DNA of 37,395 nucleotides from an uncultured Clostridia bacterium (GCA_946542465.1 CAMNKQ010000004.1:1-37395); one strand, 5' to 3'; positions 23,010 through 31,384 are shown, counted from the stretch's first letter. A program made the numbers and translations. Notes: generated by a model from the letters alone, not told the origin.

Positions 23010-23621
23010 TCACTTTTCCGGGAAATACCCTTCCAGACCGATCTGGTTCTCCTGGGCCCGGATTTTCTCCTTCCAGCACTTGTGGCACATGGCCACATAG
23101 CTGTCGTTGCCGCCCAGCATGACCTGGCTGCCCGCGGTGACGATCTTTCCCGCGCCGTCGATGCGGGCGTTGACCGTGGCCTTCCGGCCGCAGGCGCAGA
23201 CGGTCTTGATCTCGGTCAGGGAGTCGGCCAGCTCCATCAGCCGCTGAGCGCCCGGGAAAAAGTGGGTCAGAAAGTCGGTGCGCAGGCCGAAGCACAGCAC
23301 CGGCAGATCCTCCTCGTCCACCAGATCCCGCAGCTGGTCGATCTGCGCGGGGGTGAAGAACTGGGCCTCGTCGGCGATGATGACGTCATGGCGCCCCGCC
23401 GCGTGGTAGGCCGCCTTCACGTCCTCCTCCGGGGTGATGACCCGGGCCGAGCACTGCAGGCCGATGCGGCTGCGGATGATGTCGGCCCCATCCCGGGTGT
23501 CGATGCTGGGCTTGATGAGCCAGACCAGCATGCCCAGCTCCTCATAGTTGAACTTGGTGATCAGCGCCTGGGCGGATTTGGAGGAGCCCATGGCGCCGTA
23601 TTTAAAGTAGAGCTTGGCCAT
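23010..23621 (-). CDS. tdk: Thymidine kinase
   Basis: A 203-residue type II thymidine kinase, which phosphorylates thymidine for salvage into DNA. P-loop GAMGSSKS is at 9-16, catalytic Glu85 lies in DEAQFF, and the zinc site uses Cys142, Cys144, Cys179 and Cys182. Length is standard. Its ATG lies 2 bases after the udk stop codon, so the two kinases are translated from one mRNA. It sits among other nucleoside genes (udk, deoD, nucleoside ABC transporter). Confidence 0.95.
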   Translation of the reverse strand: MAKLYFKYGAMGSSKSAQALITKFNYEELGMLVWLIKPSIDTRDGADIIRSRIGLQCSARVITPEEDVKAAYHAAGRHDVIIADEAQFFTPAQIDQLRDLVDEEDLPVLCFGLRTDFLTHFFPGAQRLMELADSLTEIKTVCACGRKATVNARIDGAGKIVTAGSQVMLGGNDSYVAMCHKCWKEKIRAQENQIGLEGYFPEK

Positions 23622-23623
23622 GC

Positions 23624-24247
23624 TTATTCCTCACTCTCCAGATGGGCCCGCACCCGCTGGATGACCATGTCCAGCGCCACCAGGTTGTGCCCGCCCTCGG
23701 GGACGATCACGTCCGCGCGGCGCTTGGAGGGCTCCACAAAGGCCTCGTGCATGGGCTTGACGGTGCTGAGATACTGGCTGATCACGCTCTCCAGGCTGCG
23801 TCCGCGGTCCCGCACGTCGCGCACGATGCGGCGCAGGATGCGCACGTCCGCGTCCGCGTCCACAAAGATCTTGATGTCCATCTGATCGCAGAGCTCCCGG
23901 TTTTCATAGATCAGGATGCCCTCGACGATGATGACGCGGGTGGGCCGGATGGTGACGGTCTGATCCGTGCGGTCGTGGATGGAATAGTCGTAGACCGGAC
24001 ACTGGATGCTCTTGCCCTCTTTCAGCAGCTTCAGATGCTCGATGAGCATGTCCGTGTCAAAGGAATCCGGATGGTCGTAGTTGAGCAGGGCCCGCTCCTC
24101 ATAGGGCATGTCGTGATGGGCCTTGTAATAGTTGTCGTGGTGGATGACGGAGACGTCCCCGCCAAAACGCTCGATCAGGCGTTTGGTGATGGTGGTCTTG
24201 CCGCTGCCGGTGCCGCCGGCGATGCCGATGACCATGATCTTGCTCAT
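23624..24247 (-). CDS. udk: Uridine kinase
   Basis: A 207-residue uridine/cytidine kinase that makes UMP or CMP from nucleosides. Walker A GGTGSGKT is at 11-18, and the family motifs HHDNYYKAHHDMPYEER, NYDHPDSFD, PVYDYSIHDR and VEGILIYENREL follow. The ATG at 24247 has AGGAGG 8 bases upstream. Two earlier in-frame ATG codons (24253, 24268) overlap or precede that site and are rejected. An extended -10 (TGGTAGAAT) lies upstream on the minus strand. It is divergent from deoD. Confidence 0.95.
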   Translation of the reverse strand: MSKIMVIGIAGGTGSGKTTITKRLIERFGGDVSVIHHDNYYKAHHDMPYEERALLNYDHPDSFDTDMLIEHLKLLKEGKSIQCPVYDYSIHDRTDQTVTIRPTRVIIVEGILIYENRELCDQMDIKIFVDADADVRILRRIVRDVRDRGRSLESVISQYLSTVKPMHEAFVEPSKRRADVIVPEGGHNLVALDMVIQRVRAHLESEE

Positions 24248-24279
24248 GTTCATGTCCTCCTGCGTCATTTTCTATTTGT

Positions 24280-24288
24280 ATTCTACCA
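24280..24288 (-). promoter_or_regulatory. Extended -10 promoter of udk-tdk
   Basis: TGGTAGAAT on the minus strand, 33 bases before the udk start. Confidence 0.5.
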
Positions 24289-24323
24289 TATTCGACAGGG
24301 CTTAGGCAATAGGACAAAGCTAT

Positions 24324-24352
24324 TTGACTTTTCGCTTTCTATCCTCTATAAT
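24324..24352 (+). promoter_or_regulatory. Sigma-A promoter of deoD
   Basis: TTGACT (24324-24329), a 17-bp spacer and a perfect TATAAT (24347-24352), 45 bases before the deoD start. Confidence 0.85.
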
Positions 24353-24396
24353 TTTTTATAAAGGAAGCAAAAATTTTCACATAGGAGGAAACAAAC

Positions 24397-25134
24397 ATGT
24401 CCATTCCCACTCCCCATATAAACGCCAAGGTGGGCGAGATCGCCAAGACCGTGCTGATGCCCGGCGATCCCCTGCGCGCCAAGTTCATCGCCGAAACCTT
24501 CCTCACCGATCCCGTCCTGGTCAACAACGTCCGCGGCGTCCAGGGCCATACCGGCACCTGGAAGGGCGTGCCTGTGACGGTCATGGCCTCCGGCATGGGG
24601 ATCCCCTCCATCGGCATCTACAGCTGGGAGCTGTACAATTTCTATGACGTGGACAACATCATCCGCATCGGCTCCGCCGGCGCCCTGCAGGACGATCTGA
24701 AGCTGCGGGACGTGGTGGCCGGCATGGGTGCCTGCACCAATTCCAACTACGTCAAGTCCTTCGGCCTGGGCGAGACCGCGACCTTCGCCCCCATCGCCGA
24801 CTTTACCCTGCTCTCCAAGGCCGTGGAGGCCGGCAAAGAGCACGGCGTGGACGTGAAGGTGGGTAACCTCCTCTCCTCCGATACCTTCTATGCCGCCGAG
24901 GGCTGCGGCAAGAACGATCAGTGGAAGCGCATGGGCGTGCTGGCCGTGGAGATGGAGTCCGCCGCGCTCTACGCCAACGCCGCCTACGCCGGCAAGCGCG
25001 CCCTGTGCATCTGCACCATCTCCGACCACATCTACCGCCCCGAGGACAATCTCCCCGCCGAGGAGCGCCAGAACTCCTTCACCCAAATGATGGAGATCGC
25101 TCTGGATACGGCGGTGAAAATGGCCCAGCTCTAA
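24397..25134 (+). CDS. deoD: Purine-nucleoside phosphorylase, DeoD type
   Basis: A 245-residue enzyme that splits purine nucleosides with phosphate to base and (deoxy)ribose-1-phosphate. Family motifs: phosphate-binding MPGDPLRAKFIAETFL near the start, MASGMGIPSIGIYSWELY, IRIGSAGAL, VEMESAALY (ribose-binding Met/Glu) and TISDHI (catalytic Asp). AGGAGG precedes the ATG. It has its own promoter and lies directly upstream of a nucleoside-binding BMP gene, so uptake and breakdown of nucleosides are linked. Confidence 0.96.
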   Translation: MSIPTPHINAKVGEIAKTVLMPGDPLRAKFIAETFLTDPVLVNNVRGVQGHTGTWKGVPVTVMASGMGIPSIGIYSWELYNFYDVDNIIRIGSAGALQDDLKLRDVVAGMGACTNSNYVKSFGLGETATFAPIADFTLLSKAVEAGKEHGVDVKVGNLLSSDTFYAAEGCGKNDQWKRMGVLAVEMESAALYANAAYAGKRALCICTISDHIYRPEDNLPAEERQNSFTQMMEIALDTAVKMAQL

Positions 25135-25150
25135 TTCCCTCATATTCTTC

Positions 25151-25180
25151 TTGATTTGTCCCGCTTCGCCATGGTATAAT
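25151..25180 (+). promoter_or_regulatory. Sigma-A promoter of the BMP gene
   Basis: TTGATT (25151-25156), an 18-bp spacer and an extended -10 TGGTATAAT ending at 25180, 61 bases before the BMP start. Confidence 0.8.
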
Positions 25181-25241
25181 TATTCTGTTAAAAGGCGGAG
25201 TTTCGAGCTCTGTCAAAAATAATAACATATGGAGGAAAAGC

Positions 25242-26354
25242 ATGAAAAAGATTCTTTCTATCGCTCTGGCCCTGTGCATGATCTTTGCCCTGGCCGCTCC
25301 CACCGCGTTCGCGGAAGGCGAATGCAAAGTCGCGATGATCACCGACTACGGCGATATCACCGACCAGTCCTTCAACCAGACCACCTATGAAGCCTGCAAG
25401 GCCTTCTGTGAAGCCAACGGCGTGGACTTCACCTATTACAAGCCCGCCTCTGACTCCGATGAGGACCGTATCTCCATGATCGAGAAGGCCATCGACGACG
25501 GCTTCACCGTCATTGTGATGCCCGGCTTCGCTTTTGCCCCCGCCATCGCCGCCACCGTCGAGGACTATGACGATGTGACCTTCATCGCGCTGGACGTCTC
25601 CGAGTTCGACCTGACCTCCGCCGGCCTGGAAGAGCTGCCCGACAACCTCTACTCCGCTGTCTATCAGGAAGAGCTCTGCGGCTACATGGCCGGTTACGCG
25701 GCTGTGAAGCTCGGCTACACCAAGCTCGGCTTCCTGGGCGGCATGGCTGTCCCCGCTGTTGTCCGCTATGGCTACGGCTTTGTTCAGGGCGCTGACGCCG
25801 CTGCTGCCGAACTCAGCGCTGACGTGAGCATCAAGTACGCCTACGGCAACCAGTTCTACGGCGATGCCGACATCACCGCTGCCATGGATACCTGGTATGC
25901 CGACGGCACCGAGGTCGTCTTCGCCTGCGGCGGCGGCATCTACACCTCCGCTGTCGACGCTGCCAAGAAGGTTGACGGCAAGGTCATCGGCGTTGACGTT
26001 GACCAGGCCGGCGTTATCCAGAACTATGCCGAGGCCGAGGATACTTCCATGACCATCACCTCTGCCATGAAGGGCCTGGCCGCCACCGTCAATACGGAGC
26101 TCGCCGCTGTTCTGGACGGCAGCTTTGAGGGCGGCAAGGTTGAGAACCTGGGTCTGGTCTCCGAGATTCCCGAAGAGAACTATGTCCAGCTCGCCGGCTC
26201 CACTCAGTTCTCCGATGCCTTCAGCGTTGAGGATTACACCGCGCTGGTCGGTGCCATGCTCAAGGGCGAGATCGTGGTCTCCAACGACATCACGGTCAAC
26301 GCTGCCGATCTGGCCACTGTTGTGACCGTCAACGATCTGGGCAACCTGAAGTAA
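25242..26354 (+). CDS. BMP-family nucleoside-binding protein
   Basis: A 370-residue binding protein of the PnrA/BmpA/NupN family, which delivers nucleosides to an ABC importer. Signal peptide about 1-24 (ALAAPTAFA), then ITDYGDITDQSFNQTTYEA, the usual ligand-pocket start, VIVMPGFAFAPA, and GIYTSAVDAAKKVDGKVIGVDVDQA. As with the binding protein at 19810, no lipobox Cys is present where relatives are usually lipidated. AGGAGG precedes the ATG. The ATPase and two permeases follow after a 582-base gap with a duplicated terminator and two repeats, so this gene is probably made in excess from its own promoter. Confidence 0.93.
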   Translation: MKKILSIALALCMIFALAAPTAFAEGECKVAMITDYGDITDQSFNQTTYEACKAFCEANGVDFTYYKPASDSDEDRISMIEKAIDDGFTVIVMPGFAFAPAIAATVEDYDDVTFIALDVSEFDLTSAGLEELPDNLYSAVYQEELCGYMAGYAAVKLGYTKLGFLGGMAVPAVVRYGYGFVQGADAAAAELSADVSIKYAYGNQFYGDADITAAMDTWYADGTEVVFACGGGIYTSAVDAAKKVDGKVIGVDVDQAGVIQNYAEAEDTSMTITSAMKGLAATVNTELAAVLDGSFEGGKVENLGLVSEIPEENYVQLAGSTQFSDAFSVEDYTALVGAMLKGEIVVSNDITVNAADLATVVTVNDLGNLK

Positions 26355-26370
26355 TTGTTCTCCGCACATA

Positions 26371-26399
26371 GAAGGGACAGGCTTTCGGCCTGTCCCTTC
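26371..26399 (+). terminator. Terminator hairpin after BMP gene (left copy)
   Basis: A GAAGGGACAGG hairpin without T-tract. The same 29 bases occur exactly, in direct orientation, at 26610-26638. Confidence 0.7.
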
Positions 26400-26609
26400 A
26401 AGCTGTCGACAAAGCCAAAAGGCTTTGCCGACAGAGGGGATGCAGCCCAGCGCGCGCACTCGCGTCGAAAGACGCTCGCACACTTCTGGGCTGAGAAGTG
26501 TTTTTTCCGAGGCGCATGTCCCCGGAAAAAACGGATTGGATTGATTTTTCGCCTTGCGAGGCGAAAAACTCTGCGAGGCTTTTGCTTCAATAGAGTTTGT
26601 CTACAGTCT
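26400..26609. repeat. Family C element (C1) between duplicated terminators
   Basis: A 210-bp non-coding element with imperfect inverted ends AAGCTGTCGACAAAG and TTTGTCTACAGTCT. Its first 89 bases equal the inverse of 16629-16717, and its core matches 22772-22968 in inverse orientation. Confidence 0.78.
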
Positions 26610-26645
26610 GAAGGGACAGGCTTTCGGCCTGTCCCTTCTTCTTTT
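26610..26645 (+). terminator. Terminator after BMP gene (right copy)
   Basis: Exact copy of 26371-26399 followed by TTCTTTT, so this copy keeps the original T-rich tail. Confidence 0.8.
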
Positions 26646-26692
26646 CCCCGTTCTGCGGCCACATTTTTCTTTTCGTCCTGATTCGGTTTTTA

Positions 26693-26722
26693 TTTACAAG
26701 CCCCCGCCTTTTGTAGTATTAT
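26693..26722 (+). promoter_or_regulatory. Promoter of the nucleoside ABC transporter operon
   Basis: TTTACA (26693-26698), an 18-bp spacer and TATTAT (26717-26722). A 5' leader of about 200 bases containing a long palindrome follows. Confidence 0.6.
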
Positions 26723-26737
26723 AGAGTATAGAATTTT

Positions 26738-26901
26738 ATACTGATATCTGATAGGAAGGTCGGAAATGATTTTCGAGCCAGAATTGCGCCAGACAAGGCG
26801 GACTCCGCAGAGCATAATGGAGATATATGGTCAAGGAGGCCAACGCAGTATGACACAATTCTGGCCGGAAAGAATCCGAGATTTCTATCAGATATCAGTA
26901 T
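26738..26901. repeat. Long nested palindrome (family D) in the 5' leader
   Basis: A perfect 17-bp inverted repeat, ATACTGATATCTGATAG at 26738-26754 and its complement at 26885-26901, encloses a second one (CCAGAATTG with CAATTCTGG) and a 110-base centre. It lies between the promoter and the ribosome-binding site of the ATPase gene. It may be another MITE-like repeat or a structured leader; only one copy is in the window. Confidence 0.65.
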
Positions 26902-26936
26902 TATATAAAAATTCAGGAAGAGGGAGGTAGATACGC

Positions 26937-28475
26937 TTGGATTACCCATACGCAATTGAAATGCTTCACATTACGAAGCGTTTCCCTGGTATCATCGCCA
27001 ATGACGATATCACATTGCAGCTCAAGCGGGGCGAAATCCACGCTCTGCTGGGTGAAAACGGCGCCGGCAAATCCACTTTGATGAGTGTTCTGTTCGGTCT
27101 GTATCAGGCGGAAGAGGGTATCATCAAGAAGGACGGGAAAGAGGTCAAGATCAACAATCCCAATGACGCCAACGATCTGGGCATCGGCATGGTGCACCAG
27201 CACTTCAAGCTGGTGGAGTGCTTCTCGGTGCTGGACAACATCATCCTGGGCGTCGAGCCCAACAAGGCGGGATTCCTGCAGAAGAAAGAGGCACGGGAAA
27301 AGGTCATGGCCCTGTCTGAAAAATATGGACTGGCCGTGGATCCGGACGCGCTGATTGAGGACATCACCGTCGGTATGCAGCAGCGTACCGAGATTCTCAA
27401 GATGCTCTACCGGGACAACGAGATCCTGATCTTCGACGAACCCACCGCGGTTCTGACCCCGCAGGAGATCGATGAACTGATGCAGATCATGAAGAATCTG
27501 GCCGCCGAGGGCAAGAGCATCCTGTTCATCTCCCACAAACTGGCCGAGATCATGGCCGTGGCCGACCGCTGCACCGTGCTGCGCAAAGGCAAGTACATCG
27601 GCACGGTGGAGACCAAGAACACCACGATGGAGCAGCTCTCCGCCATGATGGTGGGCCGCAACGTCAACTTCCATGTGGAGAAAAAGCCCTGTACACCGGG
27701 TGATGTGATCCTTGATGTACAGGACATGAGCGTGGCCTCCAAAGTCCACAAAAACGACGCCGTCAAGCACGTTAGCTTCAAGGTGCGGGCGGGTGAAATC
27801 GTCTGCATCGCCGGCATCGACGGCAATGGCCAGACGGAGCTGGTTTACGGTCTGAGCGGTCTGGAGCCGCTGAAAAGCGGCAAGATCCTTCTCAATGGCA
27901 AGGATATAACCCACGCCTCCATCCGCAAGCGCTCTACCTCCGGCATGAGCCACATCCCCGAAGATCGGCACAAACACGGTCTGGTGCTGGACTATTCCCT
28001 TGAGTACAACATGATCCTGCAGCGCTACTTTGAGCAGGACTTTACCAGCCGCGGCGGTTTCCTGCGCCGCCCCAACATCCGCGAATACGCCGACCGACTC
28101 ATCGAGCAGTATGACGTGCGTTCCGGTCAGGGCGCCATCACCACCGCCCGCGCTATGTCCGGCGGCAACCAGCAGAAGGCGATCATCGCCCGTGAGATCG
28201 ACAAGGATCCCGATCTGCTGATCGCTGTGCAGCCCACCCGCGGTCTGGACGTGGGCGCCATCGAGTACATCCACAAGCAACTGGTCGCCCAGCGCGACGC
28301 CGGTAAGGCCGTTCTTCTGGTCTCCCTGGAGCTGGACGAGGTCATGGACGTGCCCGACCGCATCCTGGTCATGTACGAGGGTGAGATCGTCGGCGAGCTT
28401 GACCCGAAGACGACCACCCAGGAGGAGCTGGGCCTCTATATGGCCGGCGCCAAGAGAGATGAGGTGAAGGCATGA
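26937..28475 (+). CDS. Nucleoside ABC transporter, double-domain ATP-binding protein (NupO-like)
   Basis: A 512-residue ATPase with two fused nucleotide-binding domains, as in sugar and nucleoside importers of the CUT2/NupO group. Domain 1 has Walker A GENGAGKST (39-47) and VLTPQEIDELMQ. Domain 2 starts near 250 with the altered P-loop GIDGNGQTEL and has signature MSGGNQQK. The degenerate second P-loop is normal for the family. The start is TTG at 26937 with AGGGAGG 9 bases upstream; no later Met would keep the whole first strand. It overlaps the next gene by 4 bases (ATGA). Confidence 0.93.
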   Translation: MDYPYAIEMLHITKRFPGIIANDDITLQLKRGEIHALLGENGAGKSTLMSVLFGLYQAEEGIIKKDGKEVKINNPNDANDLGIGMVHQHFKLVECFSVLDNIILGVEPNKAGFLQKKEAREKVMALSEKYGLAVDPDALIEDITVGMQQRTEILKMLYRDNEILIFDEPTAVLTPQEIDELMQIMKNLAAEGKSILFISHKLAEIMAVADRCTVLRKGKYIGTVETKNTTMEQLSAMMVGRNVNFHVEKKPCTPGDVILDVQDMSVASKVHKNDAVKHVSFKVRAGEIVCIAGIDGNGQTELVYGLSGLEPLKSGKILLNGKDITHASIRKRSTSGMSHIPEDRHKHGLVLDYSLEYNMILQRYFEQDFTSRGGFLRRPNIREYADRLIEQYDVRSGQGAITTARAMSGGNQQKAIIAREIDKDPDLLIAVQPTRGLDVGAIEYIHKQLVAQRDAGKAVLLVSLELDEVMDVPDRILVMYEGEIVGELDPKTTTQEELGLYMAGAKRDEVKA

Positions 28476-29602
28476 GAAAAGCACTGAAAAACAACGCCGT
28501 CCAATCTCTGATCGCTTCGCTGATCTGTATCGTACTGGGCCTTCTGATCGGCTATATTGTGCTTCTTTTCATCAATCCCAGCGGTGCCGGAGAGGCGATT
28601 CTGGCGGTCATCAAGAATTTCTGGAACTACTCCCGGGCGAATCTCCAGCTCAAGAACTTCGGCAGCACCCTGGTCAAAACCGCGCCGCTGCTGATGTGCG
28701 CCTTGAGCGTCCTGTTCGCCTATAAAGTGGGCCTGTTCAACATCGGCGCTGCCGGACAGTATGTCATCGGCACCTGCGCCTGCCTGTATGCGGCGCTGGC
28801 CTGGGGCTGGGGCTGGCTCCCCTGCCTGCTCTTCGCCCTCGTCTGCGGCGCGCTGTACGGCGCCATTGTCGGCCTGCTCAAATCCTTCTGCAATGTCAAC
28901 GAGGTCATCTCCGGCATCATGCTCAACTGGATCGGACTTTACAGCACGAATATGCTTCTGTCCAATGTGAAGGAATCGACCAGTCCTTATACTCTGCATC
29001 TGAAGAACGCGGCACCCCAGTCCATGCTCCCGACGCTGGGCCTGGAGGAGCTCTTTAACAACAAGAACGTGACCATCGCCGTGCCGCTCTCCATTCTGAT
29101 CGCGGTAATCATTTTGATCATCCTCGACAAAACACGTCTGGGCTATGAGCTGAAAGCCACCGGCAACAACAAAAATGCCGCCAAATATGCCGGCATGGCC
29201 GAGCGGCGCAACATCATCCTGACTCTGATGATTGCGGGCGCCCTGGCAGCCGCCGGCGGTGCTTTCCTGTACCTGACGGACTTTGAGCAGTGGTCGGTCA
29301 CCCAGTCTTCCGTGCCGGGCATGGGCTTCAACGGCATCGCCGCCGCCTTCCTCGGCGGTCTGAATCCCATCGGCACGATCTTCGCCTCCTACTTTATCCA
29401 GCATATCACGGTGGGCGGCGCCTTTGTGGACAAGACCATGTACTCCTCGCAGATCTCCGATTTGATTTCCTCGATCATCATCTATCTGTGCGGCTTTGTT
29501 CTCTTCATTAAGTACGCCATGAATCAAGGCATTGCCCGCAGCGAGGAAAAGCAGAAGCAGAAAACGGCGTCTGCACAGTCTGGGAAAGGAGGCGAACAGT
29601 AA
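28472..29602 (+). CDS. Nucleoside ABC transporter permease 1 (NupP-like)
   Basis: A 376-residue membrane protein with about nine to ten helices. Typical motifs: FAYKVGLFNIGAAGQYVIGT, FCNVNEVISGIMLNWIGLY, and the ATPase-contact loop LKATGNNKNAAKYAGM. The longer N-terminal segment and the GAAGQY motif mark the larger of the two permeases in NupNOPQ-like systems. Translation is coupled to the ATPase by a 4-base overlap and to the next gene by a TAATG overlap. Confidence 0.93.
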   Translation: MRKALKNNAVQSLIASLICIVLGLLIGYIVLLFINPSGAGEAILAVIKNFWNYSRANLQLKNFGSTLVKTAPLLMCALSVLFAYKVGLFNIGAAGQYVIGTCACLYAALAWGWGWLPCLLFALVCGALYGAIVGLLKSFCNVNEVISGIMLNWIGLYSTNMLLSNVKESTSPYTLHLKNAAPQSMLPTLGLEELFNNKNVTIAVPLSILIAVIILIILDKTRLGYELKATGNNKNAAKYAGMAERRNIILTLMIAGALAAAGGAFLYLTDFEQWSVTQSSVPGMGFNGIAAAFLGGLNPIGTIFASYFIQHITVGGAFVDKTMYSSQISDLISSIIIYLCGFVLFIKYAMNQGIARSEEKQKQKTASAQSGKGGEQ

Positions 29603-30543
29603 TGCTGCTTCTGATCCAGTATACCTTGATTTTCGCCTCGGTGCTGCTTCTGGTGGCACTGGGAGGCTGCTTCTCTGAGCATTCGGGCGTCATTAACCTG
29701 GGCCTGGAGGGCATCATGGTCATCGGTGCCCTCGGCGGCGCCCTGATGATGCGCTTTCTGCCCGCGTCGACGCCGGCCCTTGCGATGATTCTGCTCGTGC
29801 TGCTGGGCGCCGTTGTGTTTGGCGTGGCCTACTCGGCACTGCTCGGCGTGGCCTGCATCAACTTCAAGGCCGACCAGACGATCGTCGGCACAGCGCTGAA
29901 TATGCTGGGCGTCGCCGCCGCTACGGTTCTGGTCAAGGCGATCAACACCGCTGCGAATCCGGATGACGTCTCTTCCGAGATTCAGTATGCCGGCGCTAAG
30001 AGAGCTTTCCTGGTCAACATCAACGGTTTTGAGTTCAACTGGTTCATGCTGATCGCCGTGATCATGCTCATCATTGCCTATGTCGTGCTCTACAAAACCC
30101 GCTTCGGTCTGCGTCTGATGGCCTGCGGCGAGCATCCCCAGGCGGCGGACTCGGTCGGCATTAACGTCTACAAGATGCGTTGGGCCGGCGTACTGATCTC
30201 CGGCGTCTATGGCGGCCTCGGCGGCATCTGCTACATTCTCGCGGGCGTGAGCCTCTGGAAATTTGAAAATGGCGTGGCCGGCTTCGGTTTCCTGGCTCTG
30301 GCCGTCATGATCTTCGGTCAGTGGAAGCCCACGCGGATCGCGCTGGCGGCGCTGCTCTTCGGCTTCTTCCGCGCCTTGTCCAACGTCTACTTTGGCTTCC
30401 CCTTCCTGATGGCGCTGAATCTGCCCGGCTCCATCTACAACATGATGCCCTATATCATCTCCCTGCTGGTGCTGGCCTTTACCTCCAAGAATTCCCGGGC
30501 CCCCAAGGCCGAGGGTATCCCCTACGACAAGGGCTCGCGCTGA
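29602..30543 (+). CDS. Nucleoside ABC transporter permease 2 (NupQ-like)
   Basis: A 313-residue membrane protein, the smaller permease of the pair. Motifs include CFSEHSGVINLGLEGIMVIGALGGA, the base- or ribose-channel segment of this family, and LRLMACGEHPQAADSVGINVYKMRW, the ATPase-contact loop. It overlaps the upstream stop by one base. With 25242-29602 it makes a full nucleoside importer. A 16-bp terminator follows. Confidence 0.93.
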   Translation: MLLLIQYTLIFASVLLLVALGGCFSEHSGVINLGLEGIMVIGALGGALMMRFLPASTPALAMILLVLLGAVVFGVAYSALLGVACINFKADQTIVGTALNMLGVAAATVLVKAINTAANPDDVSSEIQYAGAKRAFLVNINGFEFNWFMLIAVIMLIIAYVVLYKTRFGLRLMACGEHPQAADSVGINVYKMRWAGVLISGVYGGLGGICYILAGVSLWKFENGVAGFGFLALAVMIFGQWKPTRIALAALLFGFFRALSNVYFGFPFLMALNLPGSIYNMMPYIISLLVLAFTSKNSRAPKAEGIPYDKGSR

Positions 30544-30553
30544 ACCCAACTTA

Positions 30554-30589
30554 AAAAAATTTCCCATCCAAAAGGATGGGAAATTTTTT
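30554..30589. terminator. Bidirectional terminator between convergent operons
   Basis: A perfect 16-bp stem (30554-30569 with 30574-30589), 4-nt loop AAAA, with A-tract and T-tract at the ends. The right arm touches the stop codon of the rhodanese gene. Confidence 0.92.
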
Positions 30590-30896
30590 ATACAAGTCCG
30601 TAGGGCCAGCCGACCAGGCCGCCGATGTCGTAGACGGTCTCATAGCCGAAATCTGCCAGCTTGTGGGCGGCGATGTTGCTGCGGTAGCCGGAGCGGCAGT
30701 AGACCAGCACCGGCGTGGAGAGGCTGGGGATCGCGTCCAGCGCGGTCTCGTCTGTCAACTCGTCCACCGGGAGCAATACCGCGTCCACCGCGTGGCCGGT
30801 GATGTACTCCGCCTCCTCCCGCACATCCAGCAGCACCTTGTCCGGCAGGGTATCCAGCAGCTCCTTGGCCTCGGCAAAGCTAATCCGTTTGATCAT
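30588..30896 (-). CDS. Rhodanese-like domain protein
   Basis: A 102-residue single rhodanese domain. The active-site loop YCRSGYRS carries the catalytic Cys, and LLDVREEAEYITGHA is the usual N-terminal motif. Such proteins carry persulfide sulfur; the acceptor here is unknown. The ATG at 30896 overlaps the stop of the methionine-sulfoxide reductase gene (ATGA), with AAGGAG inside that gene. An ATG at 30914 lies before the ribosome-binding site and is rejected. The pairing suggests a sulfur or oxidative-stress role. Confidence 0.92.
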   Translation of the reverse strand: MIKRISFAEAKELLDTLPDKVLLDVREEAEYITGHAVDAVLLPVDELTDETALDAIPSLSTPVLVYCRSGYRSNIAAHKLADFGYETVYDIGGLVGWPYGLV

Positions 30897-31360
30897 ATCC
30901 CGTTCTCCTTGCACAGTTCTTTTTCGAGGATGCCGGCGAAGGCCTCCAGCCCCTCCTGATCCTCCCGGGTAAAGCGGTTTAGAAGCGGGCTGTCGATGTC
31001 CAGCACGCCGAAGACGCTGCCGTCCGGGCGGCGCAGAGGCAGTACGATCTCGGAATTGGAGGCCGAATCGCAGGCGATATGCCCCGGAAACAGGTGCACG
31101 TCCGGCACCAGCTGGGTCTTGTTTTCCGCCGCCGCCGTGCCGCAGACACCCCGGCCCCAGGGGATCTCGATGCAGGCGGGCTTACCCTGGAAGGGGCCCA
31201 GCACCAGAATCCCGCCCTCGCGCAGATAGAAGCCGGCCCAGTTGATCCCCTCCAGGCTCTCCCACAGCAGCGCCGCGGCGTTGGCCAGATTGGCGGTGGG
31301 ATGGGGCACACCGGTGATCAGGGCGGAAAGGCGCTCGTTCAGCAGTGAATAATCACACAT
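30893..31360 (-). CDS. msrC: Free methionine-(R)-sulfoxide reductase (GAF domain)
   Basis: A 155-residue GAF-fold enzyme of the fRMsr (YebR/MsrC) family, which reduces free methionine-R-sulfoxide. Motifs include GINWAGFYL, GRGVCGTAAAENKTQLVPDVH with the first active Cys, and FPGHIACDSASNSEIVLPL with the second. Length is standard. AAGGAG lies upstream of the ATG at 31360. A family E element begins 25 bases upstream of the start, so its promoter is not obvious. Confidence 0.93.
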   Translation of the reverse strand: MCDYSLLNERLSALITGVPHPTANLANAAALLWESLEGINWAGFYLREGGILVLGPFQGKPACIEIPWGRGVCGTAAAENKTQLVPDVHLFPGHIACDSASNSEIVLPLRRPDGSVFGVLDIDSPLLNRFTREDQEGLEAFAGILEKELCKENGI

Positions 31361-31384
31361 GTTTCTCTCTCCTTGTGAAAAGGA

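Noticed and set aside
26738-26901. Purine riboswitch in front of the nucleoside transporter genes
   Set aside because: The conserved core of the known purine riboswitch was not found; the symmetry looks more like a repeat element. Kept only as a palindrome.
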